Shown here: positions 27,350 through 36,677 of the stretch, in pieces
Numbering within the stretch: the stretch's first letter is position 1
Layout: each line of letters begins with the position of its first letter
Origin: Planctomycetota bacterium
GTDB lineage: Bacteria > Planctomycetota > UBA1135 > GCA-002686595
Direction: 5' to 3'
NCBI GenBank assembly: GCA_029259595.1
Contig: JAJDEW010000023.1
Span: 1 to 64,000, forward strand
Length of the DNA stretch: 64,000 bases
The notes under the pieces: model-generated
What the model was told of the DNA's origin: nothing
Seen by the model: the letters and a program-made list of their open reading frames with translations, nothing else
Databases searched by the model: none
Program-made: the position numbers and the translations under genes

Positions 27350-30300
27350 TCAGTGGCCCGCAAAGAAGACGACCACACGGGAGGAAGACACGGTCGCCGC
27401 GAGGTCGCTCTCGCCGTCGCCGTCCAGGTCGCCTGCGCAGAGCCGAAGTGGCCCCGGCGTCGTGTCGTCGCCGAGCGAACGCGTCGCGCCGTCGAAGCGC
27501 CCTTCGCGCGTCTGCGAGAACACCGTCACTCGATCCGTCGCGGGGCTCGCTCCGGCCAAATCGATCAGACCGTCGCCGTTGAGATCGGCGGCCACGACGC
27601 TCGCAGCGCCTGGCACCCCGGCCAGGATGTTTGCATCGATTCCGGTCGCGGTCCGCAGGAACAGGACGAGACTGTCGCTACCGGGGCTCGCGCAGGCGAG
27701 GTCGAGAGCGCCATCGTCGTTCCAGTCGCCGACCGCGAGGTCGCTGGGCGCGGCCAGCCCGCTCGTCAGCGTCAACGAAGGCGTCGCCGGAAAGCTGCCG
27801 TCGTTGGCCTGATAGAACAGCGTCACGCTGTTTCCGGCCTCGTTCGCGCAGACCACGTCCAGCCGACCGTCGCCACTCCAATCGCCCGCGCGCACCGCGG
27901 CCGGTGCATCGGTCACGCCGGGCGCACCCAGCACGATCGGAGTCGCCGGAAAGCTCCCGTCGGTGTTCTGCAGGAAGAGGGCGAGGTCGTTCTGCAGCTC
28001 ATTGGCACAGGCGAGGTCGAGCCGTCCGTCCGCGTTCCAGTCCGCGCACGTGACCGAGCGCACGCCGCCGGTCACCGCCGGTCCGCCGAGCGTGGTGTCG
28101 GGCGTGGCGGAGAAACTCCCCGCCGCCGTCTGGAGGAACACGGTCACGTTCGAGCTGGCGCGGTTCGCGCTGACGAGATCGAGACGGCCGTCGCCATTCA
28201 GGTCGGCCGCGACGACATCGCGCGGGTCCTGCGTGATCCCGGGACCGCCCAGGCGCAGGCTCGCCGTGCTCGGGAAGACGGCCGCCGAACTCTGGAACCA
28301 GAGCGTCAGGTCGTTGCCCAGCGCGTTGGCCGTCGCGACGTCCAGCAAGCCGTCGCCGTTGAAGTCGGCGAAGGTCACGTCGCTCGCACCGAGCGTCGTC
28401 GTCGGTCCGCCGAGCGCGGCGGGAGCCGCCGCGAAGTCTCCGGGAGCCGCCTGACGAAAAACGACGAGGTTGCCGTCCGCGAAGTTGCCCGTCGCCAAAT
28501 CGGCGCGTCCATCCTCGTCGAAGTCGGCCACCAGGATCCGTTCCGGCGCGTCGAGGTCGGCGTTCTGCAGTGCGAGGTTCGTCGCAGCTGGAAACTCGCC
28601 CGCCTCGACCGGCAGGAAGGCCGTCACGTTGTCGCTGAAGGCGTTGGCGGCAGCCAGGTCCAGGACGCCATCGCCGTTCCAGTCCGCCACGGCCAGCGCG
28701 CGCGGTTCGCCCATCGTCGCGTCCGACAGGATCGCGTCGGGCACCGTCGCGAAGCCCGCGGCACCCTGCGTGAAGACGGTCAGCGTGCCGGCGGCGCCGT
28801 TGGCGCTGGCGAGATCCAGGCGGCCGTCGGCGTTCCAATCCCCCGCCACGACGTCGGACACGAGCGCGTTCGTCGCCGGTCCGCCCACCGTCGCGTCGGG
28901 CGCGACGACGAAGCCTGCGGCTCCCTGCAGGAAGAGCGTGATGTCGCTCGAGCCCGCGTTGGCCGAGGCCAGGTCGAGCCTTCCGTCCCCGTTCCAATCG
29001 GCGCTGGCGAGCGCCACCGGACCGCCGACGAACGATGGCCCGCCGATCACCCGATCCGGCCCGGCCGAAAAGCCCGTGGCGGTCTGCAGGAAGATCGCGA
29101 TCGAGTCGACACCGGTCCGCGCACTGCACACGGCCAGGTCCGCGCGACCGTCCGCATCGAAGTCCGCCGCGAGGAGGTCGAAGGGTGCTCCCAACACGCC
29201 CGCCCCGAGCGTCGCATCCGGCAGCGCCGGGAAGCTCATGTCGGGCTTCTGGTGAAAGACGACGACGGTGTCGGTGAAGAAGCTGACGAAGGCGACGTCG
29301 ACGCGGCCATCGCCATCGAAGTCCGTCGCGACCACGGCGCGCGCTCCCGGCGTATCGTTCGCGTTCCCCAGCACGGCCGTCGGCACGCTCCCGAAGCCGG
29401 TGCGCGGATCCTGGAGGTAGACCGAGACGGTGCCGTCGTCGAGGTCCGCCTTCAGGAGGTCGGAGAAGCCGTCGCCATCGACGTCCGCCCGGGCGATCCC
29501 GCCCAGGACGAGACCCGCCGACAGAACCTCGACCGGATCGGCGCCATCGAGCGAGCCGCGCACGGACTTGGCCGAGGCGCCCTCGCTGTCGATGCCGATG
29601 TCGGTGTCGAGCGGGATGACGCGCACGTGGACGCGACCGCCGCCGGGCACGTCGCTCGTGTCCCAGACGAAGGCGCTCGGCAGACCCGAGGGGTTCGTGC
29701 GCGCGGCCCCCACGGCCTCGCGGATGCGCCAGCTCGCGCCGGCCGCAGGCACGGGCACGAAGGGTGTCGAAACGGTGCCGATCAAGGTGGCGGGGTCGAA
29801 GGGCAACGGGTCGCCGGCCACCAGCGGATCGGACACGAAGCGGCGCCGCTGCTGGACGCCACCGGACACGAGCAGGTCGTCGGTGGCGGGAACGGGAACC
29901 AGAACCAGCCCATCGGGGCCGACACCGACGGCTCCCACGTCGTCCGGCAAGCCGTCCGCGAGCACGAAGAGCTCGCGCTCGGGGTCGGAGAGGCGCAGGC
30001 CGCGCAGCTCCTTCGTCCCGTCCCCCACGAGCTCGTCGGTGACCATCCATAGGGTCGCGCTCGCACGTTCGAAGGCGAGCGCCTCGGGGCGTGGGATCGT
30101 CGTCGGCGCGCCGGCCAGCCGCGCCACGAGCAGCGTGCGCAGTCCGGTCGCGAGATCCACGACGATGATGCGGCCGCCACCTCCGTCGCGCTCGGCCACG
30201 AGCACGTGCTCGGGCGCGGTCGGATGCGCCACGAGCCCGAAGGGCGTCGATAAGCCGTCCAGGACGACCGCCACGGCGGGGCTTCCCGGCGTGAGATCGA

Positions 30301-31963
30301 TCGACAAGAGCCGTGCCCCGACCGTCGCGAGGGCGCGATTGCGACCGTGCGGCAGGAGCCCGCGCACGATACCCGTCGCAAAGGCGCCATCGGTCGCGCG
30401 CACCAGCTCGGTGGCCCCGCCTGCGACGAGATCGACGCGATAGAGGATCCAGTCCCCGGCGAGGTGCCCGGCGACGAGCGCGCTCGTCCCGTCGGGCTCC
30501 ACGGCCAACGCGCTCGCTTCGCCGAGGCCCGCGTCGACGAGCGTCCGCAGCACGAGACCGCGCGCGAGATCGAGCTCGACGAGCCGCCAGGTGTCACCCG
30601 CCGGGCGGTCGAGCACGAGCGCACGCGTCGAGTCTCCCGTCGCCGCATTCCCCGCCGCAGCCTCGAACGGGGAGACCGCTGCGAGCGGATCGACGACCGG
30701 ATTGCCGGTCCAGTTCTGGCGCGCGCTGAGCAGCGCGCCGCGCGGTCGCAGGAGCTCGAGCGAGCGGCCCGCGAGGCCGCGCGCGAGCAGCTCGCCGGCC
30801 TGGACGGAGAGTTCGCCCAGGGCGACCTGGGTGGCGGGATCGGCCGCGGCCAGAAGCCGCCCCAGGCGACCCCGGTGGTCGCGCGTGAGCTCGGTCGCGA
30901 GCTGAAGTCGCCGCCGCTGGAGCGGGTCGCGCACCGCTGCCTTCAAGGCTGCGGGATCGTCCGGCAAGGCCGGAAAAGACCCGCCTTCCCGCCGCCACTG
31001 CAGCACGACCTCGACCCGATCGCTCTCGAGATCCACCAACGAGAACGGCACGGGCAAGCCGCGGCGCTCATCGGGGTTCAGGACCACCTGCTCGTTCGAG
31101 AGGATCGCGACCGGCGCGTCGTTGTTGTCGACTCGAAACACGGTCGTCGCGCGTGGCGGGCTGCTCGCGAGGCCGTCGTCGGCGGCGAAGCGCACGCTCA
31201 CGTCGACCTCGAGCGCGGCGAGATCGAAGTCCGAATCCCACAGGAAGGTCCCGCTGCGACCGATCTCGTCGGTCACGAAGCCCGACACGCCGAATTCGGG
31301 TGTCGGAGCGCCGCTCGGGAGTCCGACGGGGCGTGCGAGCTGCCAACCCGCGTCGGGCGCGTCGCCTTCGATGTCGTACTCGACGCGCAGGTCGACGGGA
31401 TCCTTCGAGCTGTCGGAGACCGTGAAGCCGAGCTCGACGTCCTCTTCGGCTTCGGGAACGCTCGGAGCGGCGGCCGCGACGAGCCTCGGCGCATCGTTGC
31501 CGACGTCCAGCGTGAGCGAGTTCGCGGCGGTCGGCGTGGTCGCACCGCCCTGCACCGAAAGAAACAACGTGTAGTCCTGTGCCAACCCGTCGCCGCTCGG
31601 AAGCTGGGCGGCGAACTCCCATTCAAAGGAGTACTCGATGCCGTCGCGCGAGGTCACGAGGCTCGTGAGCGAGGGGTCACCGACCAGCTTGGCGGGGACG
31701 GCGTCCGCGAGTGCGTCGCCCGGGGCCAGGACGAGGATCTGGAGCGTGGCGGGATCGGCGTCGCGATCCCGGAGCAAGAAGCGCACCTCGGCCGGAGAGC
31801 TGCGCGGCCCCAGCACGGCCAGGTTCGCGACGCTCGTGGGGGCGTTGCTCGAACCTCCGCCCCCGCCACCCGAGGCCGCCGCGGCCGATCCCAACCCGCA
31901 ACCCGTGCCCGAGAGAGCCAGAGCGACGCCCATGAGGGCGATCTTCCAAGTGCCCGCTTTCAT
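27350..31963 (-). CDS. Lipoprotein with beta-propeller-like region and 14 VCBS/FG-GAP repeats
   Basis: This 1537-residue protein has a lipoprotein-like signal (MKAGTWKIALMG, Cys22 after SGTG) and a Gly/Ser linker. The N-terminal third is beta-rich. The middle (about 560-880) resembles a beta-propeller (VEPDGTSALVAG, LVAHPTAPEHVLVAE). The C-terminal half has 14 FG-GAP/VCBS repeats of about 45 residues with WNGDGRLDLASAN-type calcium-binding loops. Such repeats form propellers in surface proteins and bind ligands or calcium. The ATG at 31963 is supported by the signal peptide and by GAGG five bases upstream. Its stop is 4 bases before the start of the pseudokinase-FGE gene, so it is the first gene of a three-gene operon. 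Confidence 0.85.
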   Translation of the reverse strand: MKAGTWKIALMGVALALSGTGCGLGSAAAASGGGGGGSSNAPTSVANLAVLGPRSSPAEVRFLLRDRDADPATLQILVLAPGDALADAVPAKLVGDPSLTSLVTSRDGIEYSFEWEFAAQLPSGDGLAQDYTLFLSVQGGATTPTAANSLTLDVGNDAPRLVAAAAPSVPEAEEDVELGFTVSDSSKDPVDLRVEYDIEGDAPDAGWQLARPVGLPSGAPTPEFGVSGFVTDEIGRSGTFLWDSDFDLAALEVDVSVRFAADDGLASSPPRATTVFRVDNNDAPVAILSNEQVVLNPDERRGLPVPFSLVDLESDRVEVVLQWRREGGSFPALPDDPAALKAAVRDPLQRRRLQLATELTRDHRGRLGRLLAAADPATQVALGELSVQAGELLARGLAGRSLELLRPRGALLSARQNWTGNPVVDPLAAVSPFEAAAGNAATGDSTRALVLDRPAGDTWRLVELDLARGLVLRTLVDAGLGEASALAVEPDGTSALVAGHLAGDWILYRVDLVAGGATELVRATDGAFATGIVRGLLPHGRNRALATVGARLLSIDLTPGSPAVAVVLDGLSTPFGLVAHPTAPEHVLVAERDGGGGRIIVVDLATGLRTLLVARLAGAPTTIPRPEALAFERASATLWMVTDELVGDGTKELRGLRLSDPERELFVLADGLPDDVGAVGVGPDGLVLVPVPATDDLLVSGGVQQRRRFVSDPLVAGDPLPFDPATLIGTVSTPFVPVPAAGASWRIREAVGAARTNPSGLPSAFVWDTSDVPGGGRVHVRVIPLDTDIGIDSEGASAKSVRGSLDGADPVEVLSAGLVLGGIARADVDGDGFSDLLKADLDDGTVSVYLQDPRTGFGSVPTAVLGNANDTPGARAVVATDFDGDGRVDVAFVSFFTDTVVVFHQKPDMSFPALPDATLGAGVLGAPFDLLAADFDADGRADLAVCSARTGVDSIAIFLQTATGFSAGPDRVIGGPSFVGGPVALASADWNGDGRLDLASANAGSSDITLFLQGAAGFVVAPDATVGGPATNALVSDVVAGDWNADGRLDLASANGAAGTLTVFTQGAAGFATVPDAILSDATMGEPRALAVADWNGDGVLDLAAANAFSDNVTAFLPVEAGEFPAATNLALQNADLDAPERILVADFDEDGRADLATGNFADGNLVVFRQAAPGDFAAAPAALGGPTTTLGASDVTFADFNGDGLLDVATANALGNDLTLWFQSSAAVFPSTASLRLGGPGITQDPRDVVAADLNGDGRLDLVSANRASSNVTVFLQTAAGSFSATPDTTLGGPAVTGGVRSVTCADWNADGRLDLACANELQNDLALFLQNTDGSFPATPIVLGAPGVTDAPAAVRAGDWSGDGRLDVVCANEAGNSVTLFYQANDGSFPATPSLTLTSGLAAPSDLAVGDWNDDGALDLACASPGSDSLVLFLRTATGIDANILAGVPGAASVVAADLNGDGLIDLAGASPATDRVTVFSQTREGRFDGATRSLGDDTTPGPLRLCAGDLDGDGESDLAATVSSSRVVVFFAGH

Positions 31964-32368
31964 ACCTTCCTCGATCCGGGGTTCGTGGCCCGTTGCCCTG
32001 CCGCGCGAGCGCGCCCCGCCGCCCCTCGAGGGTCGGCCAGAGCGCTGCGGAGGGCGTGTCCCGTCCTGCACGGAGCCACGGCGAAGGGAGATCGTGACGG
32101 ACAGGGGCCTCGGGCGGCAAGCCCCGGCCCGTCCCGAACTCCGACTTCCTACCGGACGGGGCTCTGCGGAGCCTCCGGGCGCCACCCTGCGAACGGCCCG
32201 AAGGGGCTGCCCCGCGCGCCCGACCCCCGGCCTCACCCGGCCAGAGGCCCTGAAACGGGTTGGAGCGCTCCCGGCGGAGCCGGTCCGTTGCGGGGGCGCG
32301 GGCACGCGCCCGCCCGGGCGACTCCGGACCCGAAATCGGACGCGGCGGCGAGCGCGGCCGCCCTCGCC
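31964..32368. other. Intergenic region upstream of the VCBS lipoprotein operon
   Basis: These 405 bases separate the metalloprotease gene from the VCBS lipoprotein gene on the same strand, long enough for a new promoter. The only structure I see is an imperfect stem between 32097-32108 and 32121-32132. I find no clear -35/-10 pair and no gene. Confidence 0.4.
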
Positions 32369-33766
32369 TCAGCGCGGGAGGTAGGGCTCGAAGAGCTCCG
32401 TCGAAGTCGCCAGCTCGGCCAATGCAGCGGCCTTCGGCGCGGCCAGGAAGACGAGCGGCACGCCCTCGTGCGCGCCGGCCAGCGCGATCGACTTGCGGCG
32501 CCCGAGCTGCTTCTCGACCTCCTTGCGCGACACCGGAGCGAGGCGCGCGTAGCGCTCCGGCAAGTAGCCACCGGTGTCGCCCGCGATCGAGATCACGATG
32601 AGGTCGTTGTGACGCATCGCGGGCAGGTAGCGCTCGAAGCTCTCCTGGTCGTGCGAGAAGCTCGCGATCGAGAACGCGAAGGGCGTGTCGCGGAAGCGTT
32701 CGCGCACCGCATCGTTCGCCGGCCCCGCGATCCACAACGTCGGTCCCGGCCAGGTGTCGTTCAGCTCGTGCACGCCGGTGAACACGTCGCATGCGAGCGG
32801 CAGGAACTCCTCGAGGGTGCGTCCCTCCTCGAGCGCGCGCCGGAAGGCGGGACGCAGGGCGAGCCCGTACATGCGCTGGCGGATGTTCCCGTCGTCGTTC
32901 CACACTCGGCCTTGACGGAGATCGCCTCCGACCATGCGCGCGAGCGGATCGCCTTCGTCCGCTTCGACCAGGCCCGGTCCCATGCCGTAGGCGAAGCCCT
33001 CGCCGAGCACGGTCAGCGACAACCCCGGCGTGCGCTCGACCGCCGCGCGCATGAGCTCCGTGCGCGGCCGGAAGAAGCCGTGCGTCAGCTCGTGGATCAG
33101 GACCCATTCGGTCACGCCCTCGGAGCCGATCTCCCAACGCAGCCGCCCTCCGTCCATCGCGCCACCGCCCGACGTCGGACTCGCGAGCGGAAAGGCCGGC
33201 ACGACCAGCTCCTCGAGGCCGACGAAGCGCGCCAGCCGTTCGGCCACGAATTCGAGCTGGTCGCGATCGACGTCCTGGAAGGCGGAGAGCAGGTGTTCGC
33301 GCTTGTCCGCGAGCAGAGCCTCCACGCGCGGCGCAAAGTGCTCCATCGTCTCGACCACGACATCCGCCTCGGCACGCGTGACGTGCTTGGCCTTCGTGCC
33401 CGCGCGCACGGCGTCGTCGACGTCGAGCGGCACGTAGAAGGTCTGCTCGAGCCCTTGTCCCCAGCGACGCTGCGCGCGCATCGCCGCATAGCGCGCGAGC
33501 ACGTCTTCATCGACCTCGTCGAGCTCCATGTGGTCGCGATACTGCCCATGGCACGCGTTGTCCCAGGCCGACAGCTGGTCGACGACATGGAAGAGGTGCG
33601 CCGTGCGGCTGACGTAGACGTCCAGGCGCAACGGACCGGCTGAGAGCACCAGGTCGGGCTTGGCCCAGTGCTCCCCGCTCGACCCCTTGGGGCCGGTGAC
33701 TCCGGAGCACGGGTCGGAGGGCGCCAGGACGGTCAGGAGCAACGGCAAGAGTGCGTGACACAGCAT
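32369..33766 (-). CDS. Exported HExxH metallopeptidase-like protein
   Basis: This 465-residue protein has a short hydrophobic N-terminus (MLCHALLPLLLTVLAPS) that suggests export. A zinc-binding WVLIHELTHGFF motif places His225, Glu226 and His229 in the classic HExxH arrangement. A downstream GEGFAYGMG could supply the third ligand (gluzincin-like), but this is inference. No other domain is recognised. The gene begins 13 bases after the stop of the membrane-tethered ECF sigma-factor gene, so they are probably co-transcribed. The protease may therefore act on the exported part of the sigma-factor protein or on envelope proteins that signal to it. The substrate is not shown by the sequence. Confidence 0.75.
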   Translation of the reverse strand: MLCHALLPLLLTVLAPSDPCSGVTGPKGSSGEHWAKPDLVLSAGPLRLDVYVSRTAHLFHVVDQLSAWDNACHGQYRDHMELDEVDEDVLARYAAMRAQRRWGQGLEQTFYVPLDVDDAVRAGTKAKHVTRAEADVVVETMEHFAPRVEALLADKREHLLSAFQDVDRDQLEFVAERLARFVGLEELVVPAFPLASPTSGGGAMDGGRLRWEIGSEGVTEWVLIHELTHGFFRPRTELMRAAVERTPGLSLTVLGEGFAYGMGPGLVEADEGDPLARMVGGDLRQGRVWNDDGNIRQRMYGLALRPAFRRALEEGRTLEEFLPLACDVFTGVHELNDTWPGPTLWIAGPANDAVRERFRDTPFAFSIASFSHDQESFERYLPAMRHNDLIVISIAGDTGGYLPERYARLAPVSRKEVEKQLGRRKSIALAGAHEGVPLVFLAAPKAAALAELATSTELFEPYLPR

Positions 33767-33779
33767 CGTTCGTGGAGGG

Positions 33780-36608
33780 CTAGTGGTTCAGGTCGTAGAC
33801 GCGATCCGCGAGGGTCTCGCGGCGTACGGCGACGACGTCGCGGACGAAGACGGTGTCACCGCTGTAGAGCTCGACTTCGACGTCACCTTCCGGGACGGTG
33901 ACGACGTTCTCTTCGTCGCGGTAGAGCTTGGAGTCCGAGAGGATGCTGTCGCCACGTCCGACGCGCAGACGCAGTCGTTCGGCACCGCCCGTGTAGCGCA
34001 CGCGCAGACGTGCGCCCGGTACGAGCACGAGCGCGAGCTCGCTCGAGTCGCCTTCCCCTGCGAGCTCGACACCCGGCAGGAAGGCCACGCGTCCATCGGG
34101 CGTCGAGGCCTTCAGGTCGTAGCGCCCGGGATCGAGCCCCGAGAAGCGGAAACGGCCCGCGCCTCCCGAGAGTCCGATCCCCAAGGAGCCCGTGCGGTTC
34201 GGCAGGGTCAGTCCGACGTGGGCGTCCGTCGCCCTCCCCGTCTCACCGTCGAAGACCGTGCCGTGGATCGCCGGCCCGGACTCCAAGGCCACGAGCACCT
34301 CGGTGTCCCCCGCCTCGGCGAGGCTACCGAAGCCGCGGTCGAGCGCGCCCGGGCTCGTCGCGAAGATGCGGTAGCGCCCTTCGACCAGCGGGCCGAGCCG
34401 GAAGGCGCCGTCGGCCTCCGTCCGTGCCCGGACACGCCCGCTCTCGTCCAGGCGCAAGGCATAGACCATCGTGCGGGAGAGATCGACGTCGAAGCGCGAG
34501 CGGACGCGTCCTTCGATCGCGAGCCCCACGGTGACGACCAGGTCGACCTCGTGCGCTCCCGCAGGACCCTCGAAGCGCAGCGCCTTGGCGAAGGGTGCGA
34601 CGTCGTCGCCCTGCGCCGCCGGACCGAGCCAGTAGCGCCCCGGCAAGAGCCCCTCGAGCGCGTAGCGTCCGTCCTCGTCCGTACGCGTCACGAGCGTGAC
34701 GTCGTTGCGCATGTCGATGTCGAAGAGCCTCCCCGGATCCTCCGCCGCGGGATCCGGATCGGGCGTCAACCCGTCCGGGTGCGCGCGAACTCCGTAGGGC
34801 ACGAGCCACAGCTCGCGGTTCGCAACGGGCTCACCCGTGGCGGTGGCGACGCGTCCGAAGACGCCGTGGGCGCCGTGCAAGGCACCGTTCAGCTCGCGCG
34901 TCTCGCCCGCCGCCATCGTGAGCTCGCCGTCGTGCCGCCACACGAGCTCCTCCCCGCACCAGACATCGACGCGCAACGGAACGTCTCCCGGCAACCCGGT
35001 GAACGGCTCTCCCAGCTTCCCGGACCAGACCGGGTCTTCATCGAAGATATCGGCGCCTGCGGGCTGCACGATGCGTGACGAGTTGGTCCAGACGCGGACC
35101 TCACGCGCATCGCACGGATGGAGCTCCGCACCGTCCAGGTGCACGGTCAGAACGGCCTCCGAGGCGAGCACGACCACGAAGGGCTCGCCCGGCCCCTGGA
35201 GGACGCCGGTCAGCCCGAGCAAGGCGGAGCCGAAACCGGGGGCCGTGATCTCGGCCTGGGCCAGACGCCAGTCGGGGTAGTCGAGCTCGAAGCTGCCGTC
35301 GGCGCCGGCCGCGTGCACGCTCGTGCCGGCTCCGGCCCACAGCGGACGAACGCGCGCGGCGGCGAGCGGAGCTCCGTCCTTGTCGACGACCCGTCCATGG
35401 AAGCGCGCGCCCTCGCCGTGGCGGAGCGCGAGCGTCACGATCTCACGCTCGCCGGGAGCGAGCGCGGCGATCCGGATCCGGCTCGTCTCGATACCGCCAA
35501 TGACGCCGGCCAGGACGCCGGCCTCGTCCGGAGGCACGACGCGGACCGTGAGCTCCCTGTTGGCCGGAACGTTCCAGCTCCCGCGACCGAAGGCGTCGGT
35601 TCGAAGCCGCCCGTCGACCTGCGAACCGGACCGTTCCGCGTAGCCCGCTTCGACGCTCTGCCACTCGATACGCGCACCCGCGACCGACGTGCTGGTCCCG
35701 GCCAGCACGACCTCGAGCTCGACTCTTGCCGTGCCTTCGACGGGTTCGGGCGCAAGACGCGCTTCGAGCTCGGGTCCGCGCTCCGACCCCGGTACGCTCG
35801 AGCGCTCGGGAGCGGAGGGCTCAGGGGCTGGCGCCTGCTGCTCGGATGCCGGCCCGGACTCGAGCGGCGCGGCCGCGTCGGGCACGGCGCTTTCCACCGA
35901 ACGCGCTTCGTCCGGCCCGAGCGAACGCGCCGCGACCGCGAGCAAGCCGGCGGCGACGACGCCGAGCCCCAGCTTGCCGGCCAGGACCAGCGGACCGGCG
36001 AGGGGCGGGAACACGGACGGCGGCACGCTGCGGGCCAGCGGCAAGAGCGCCCTCAGCCATGCCGAGCGCTCACCGTCGAAGTCGCGGTCCAACCGCGCGC
36101 GCAACATCTTCGTCGCGCGCTCGAGCCGGGTCGTCACCGACGCAACGGGCATGCCGAGGCGCTTCGCGATCGTGCGGGGCGGAAGGTCGTCGTAGTAGCG
36201 CATGACGATGACCGTCCGGTACGGCTCCTCGAGCCCCAGTACGGCATCCACGATCCAGCGCTGCGAGCTGAGCCGCTCGTGAACGTCCGACGGCGACGGC
36301 GCGGCCTCGGAAACGGCCACGCGCCGCTCGCGCGCGGTCCGCCTCGCCGCGCTGCGGCCTTCCTGGCGCACGGCGTTGCGGAGCACGGCCGCGAGCCACG
36401 CACGCACCGGACGTTCGCCCGTGCTCGCCCGCTGCCAGGCGTGCACGAGCGTGCTCTGAACCGCGTCGTCCGCGCGCGCCGCGTCCCCCACCAGCCGGCG
36501 CGCCAGCCGCGACAGCCATTCGCAGTCGGCCAGCAAGCCCTCCAACGGCGAGGTCCGGCCGGCCTCGGGACCTGTGTCGGGCAGAGCAGGGGGATCTTGG
36601 GAGCTCAT
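33780..36608 (-). CDS. Membrane-tethered ECF sigma factor with carboxypeptidase-regulatory-like repeats
   Basis: This is a 942-residue protein. The N-terminus is an ECF (sigma-70 family) factor: region 2 at about 22-90 (DDAVQSTLVHAWQR) and region 4 at about 115-172 (EEPYRTVIVMRYYDDLPPR followed by SVTTRLERATKMLRARL). One TM helix follows at about 203-228 (PLVLAGKLGLGVVAAGLLAV). The remaining 700 residues are predicted to be exported and hold several carboxypeptidase-regulatory-like beta-sandwiches (GRVVDKDGAPLAAARV, TDEDGRYALEGLLPGRYWL). Sigma factor, membrane anchor and sensor-like exterior thus lie in one chain. Planctomycetes are known to have ECF factors with long C-terminal extensions. 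The ATG at 36608 fits the usual ECF length; an earlier start would add 15 residues. No separate anti-sigma factor lies nearby. Confidence 0.87.
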   Translation of the reverse strand: MSSQDPPALPDTGPEAGRTSPLEGLLADCEWLSRLARRLVGDAARADDAVQSTLVHAWQRASTGERPVRAWLAAVLRNAVRQEGRSAARRTARERRVAVSEAAPSPSDVHERLSSQRWIVDAVLGLEEPYRTVIVMRYYDDLPPRTIAKRLGMPVASVTTRLERATKMLRARLDRDFDGERSAWLRALLPLARSVPPSVFPPLAGPLVLAGKLGLGVVAAGLLAVAARSLGPDEARSVESAVPDAAAPLESGPASEQQAPAPEPSAPERSSVPGSERGPELEARLAPEPVEGTARVELEVVLAGTSTSVAGARIEWQSVEAGYAERSGSQVDGRLRTDAFGRGSWNVPANRELTVRVVPPDEAGVLAGVIGGIETSRIRIAALAPGEREIVTLALRHGEGARFHGRVVDKDGAPLAAARVRPLWAGAGTSVHAAGADGSFELDYPDWRLAQAEITAPGFGSALLGLTGVLQGPGEPFVVVLASEAVLTVHLDGAELHPCDAREVRVWTNSSRIVQPAGADIFDEDPVWSGKLGEPFTGLPGDVPLRVDVWCGEELVWRHDGELTMAAGETRELNGALHGAHGVFGRVATATGEPVANRELWLVPYGVRAHPDGLTPDPDPAAEDPGRLFDIDMRNDVTLVTRTDEDGRYALEGLLPGRYWLGPAAQGDDVAPFAKALRFEGPAGAHEVDLVVTVGLAIEGRVRSRFDVDLSRTMVYALRLDESGRVRARTEADGAFRLGPLVEGRYRIFATSPGALDRGFGSLAEAGDTEVLVALESGPAIHGTVFDGETGRATDAHVGLTLPNRTGSLGIGLSGGAGRFRFSGLDPGRYDLKASTPDGRVAFLPGVELAGEGDSSELALVLVPGARLRVRYTGGAERLRLRVGRGDSILSDSKLYRDEENVVTVPEGDVEVELYSGDTVFVRDVVAVRRETLADRVYDLNH

Positions 36609-36613
36609 CGTCT

Positions 36614-36644
36614 GCCCCCACGCGCGCGGCGCGGCCGCGGGGGC
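36614..36644. promoter_or_regulatory. GC-rich hairpin just upstream of the ECF sigma-factor start
   Basis: GCCCCC(A)CGCG at 36614-36624 pairs with CGCGGGGGC at 36636-36644. In transcript orientation it lies 5 bases before the sigma-factor ATG and covers the purine-rich GGGGG that would be its ribosome binding site. It could limit translation of the sigma factor, or end transcription from the trehalose genes; a TTTTT run lies upstream of it (about 36670) rather than after it. Confidence 0.4.
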
Positions 36645-36677
36645 CACACCCACGATGCCACGCCGTGCAAAAAGCCC

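Noticed and set aside
27290-33643. Plus-strand open frames opposite the VCBS lipoprotein and metalloprotease genes
   Set aside because: Arg-rich translations without motifs, opposite well-supported genes.
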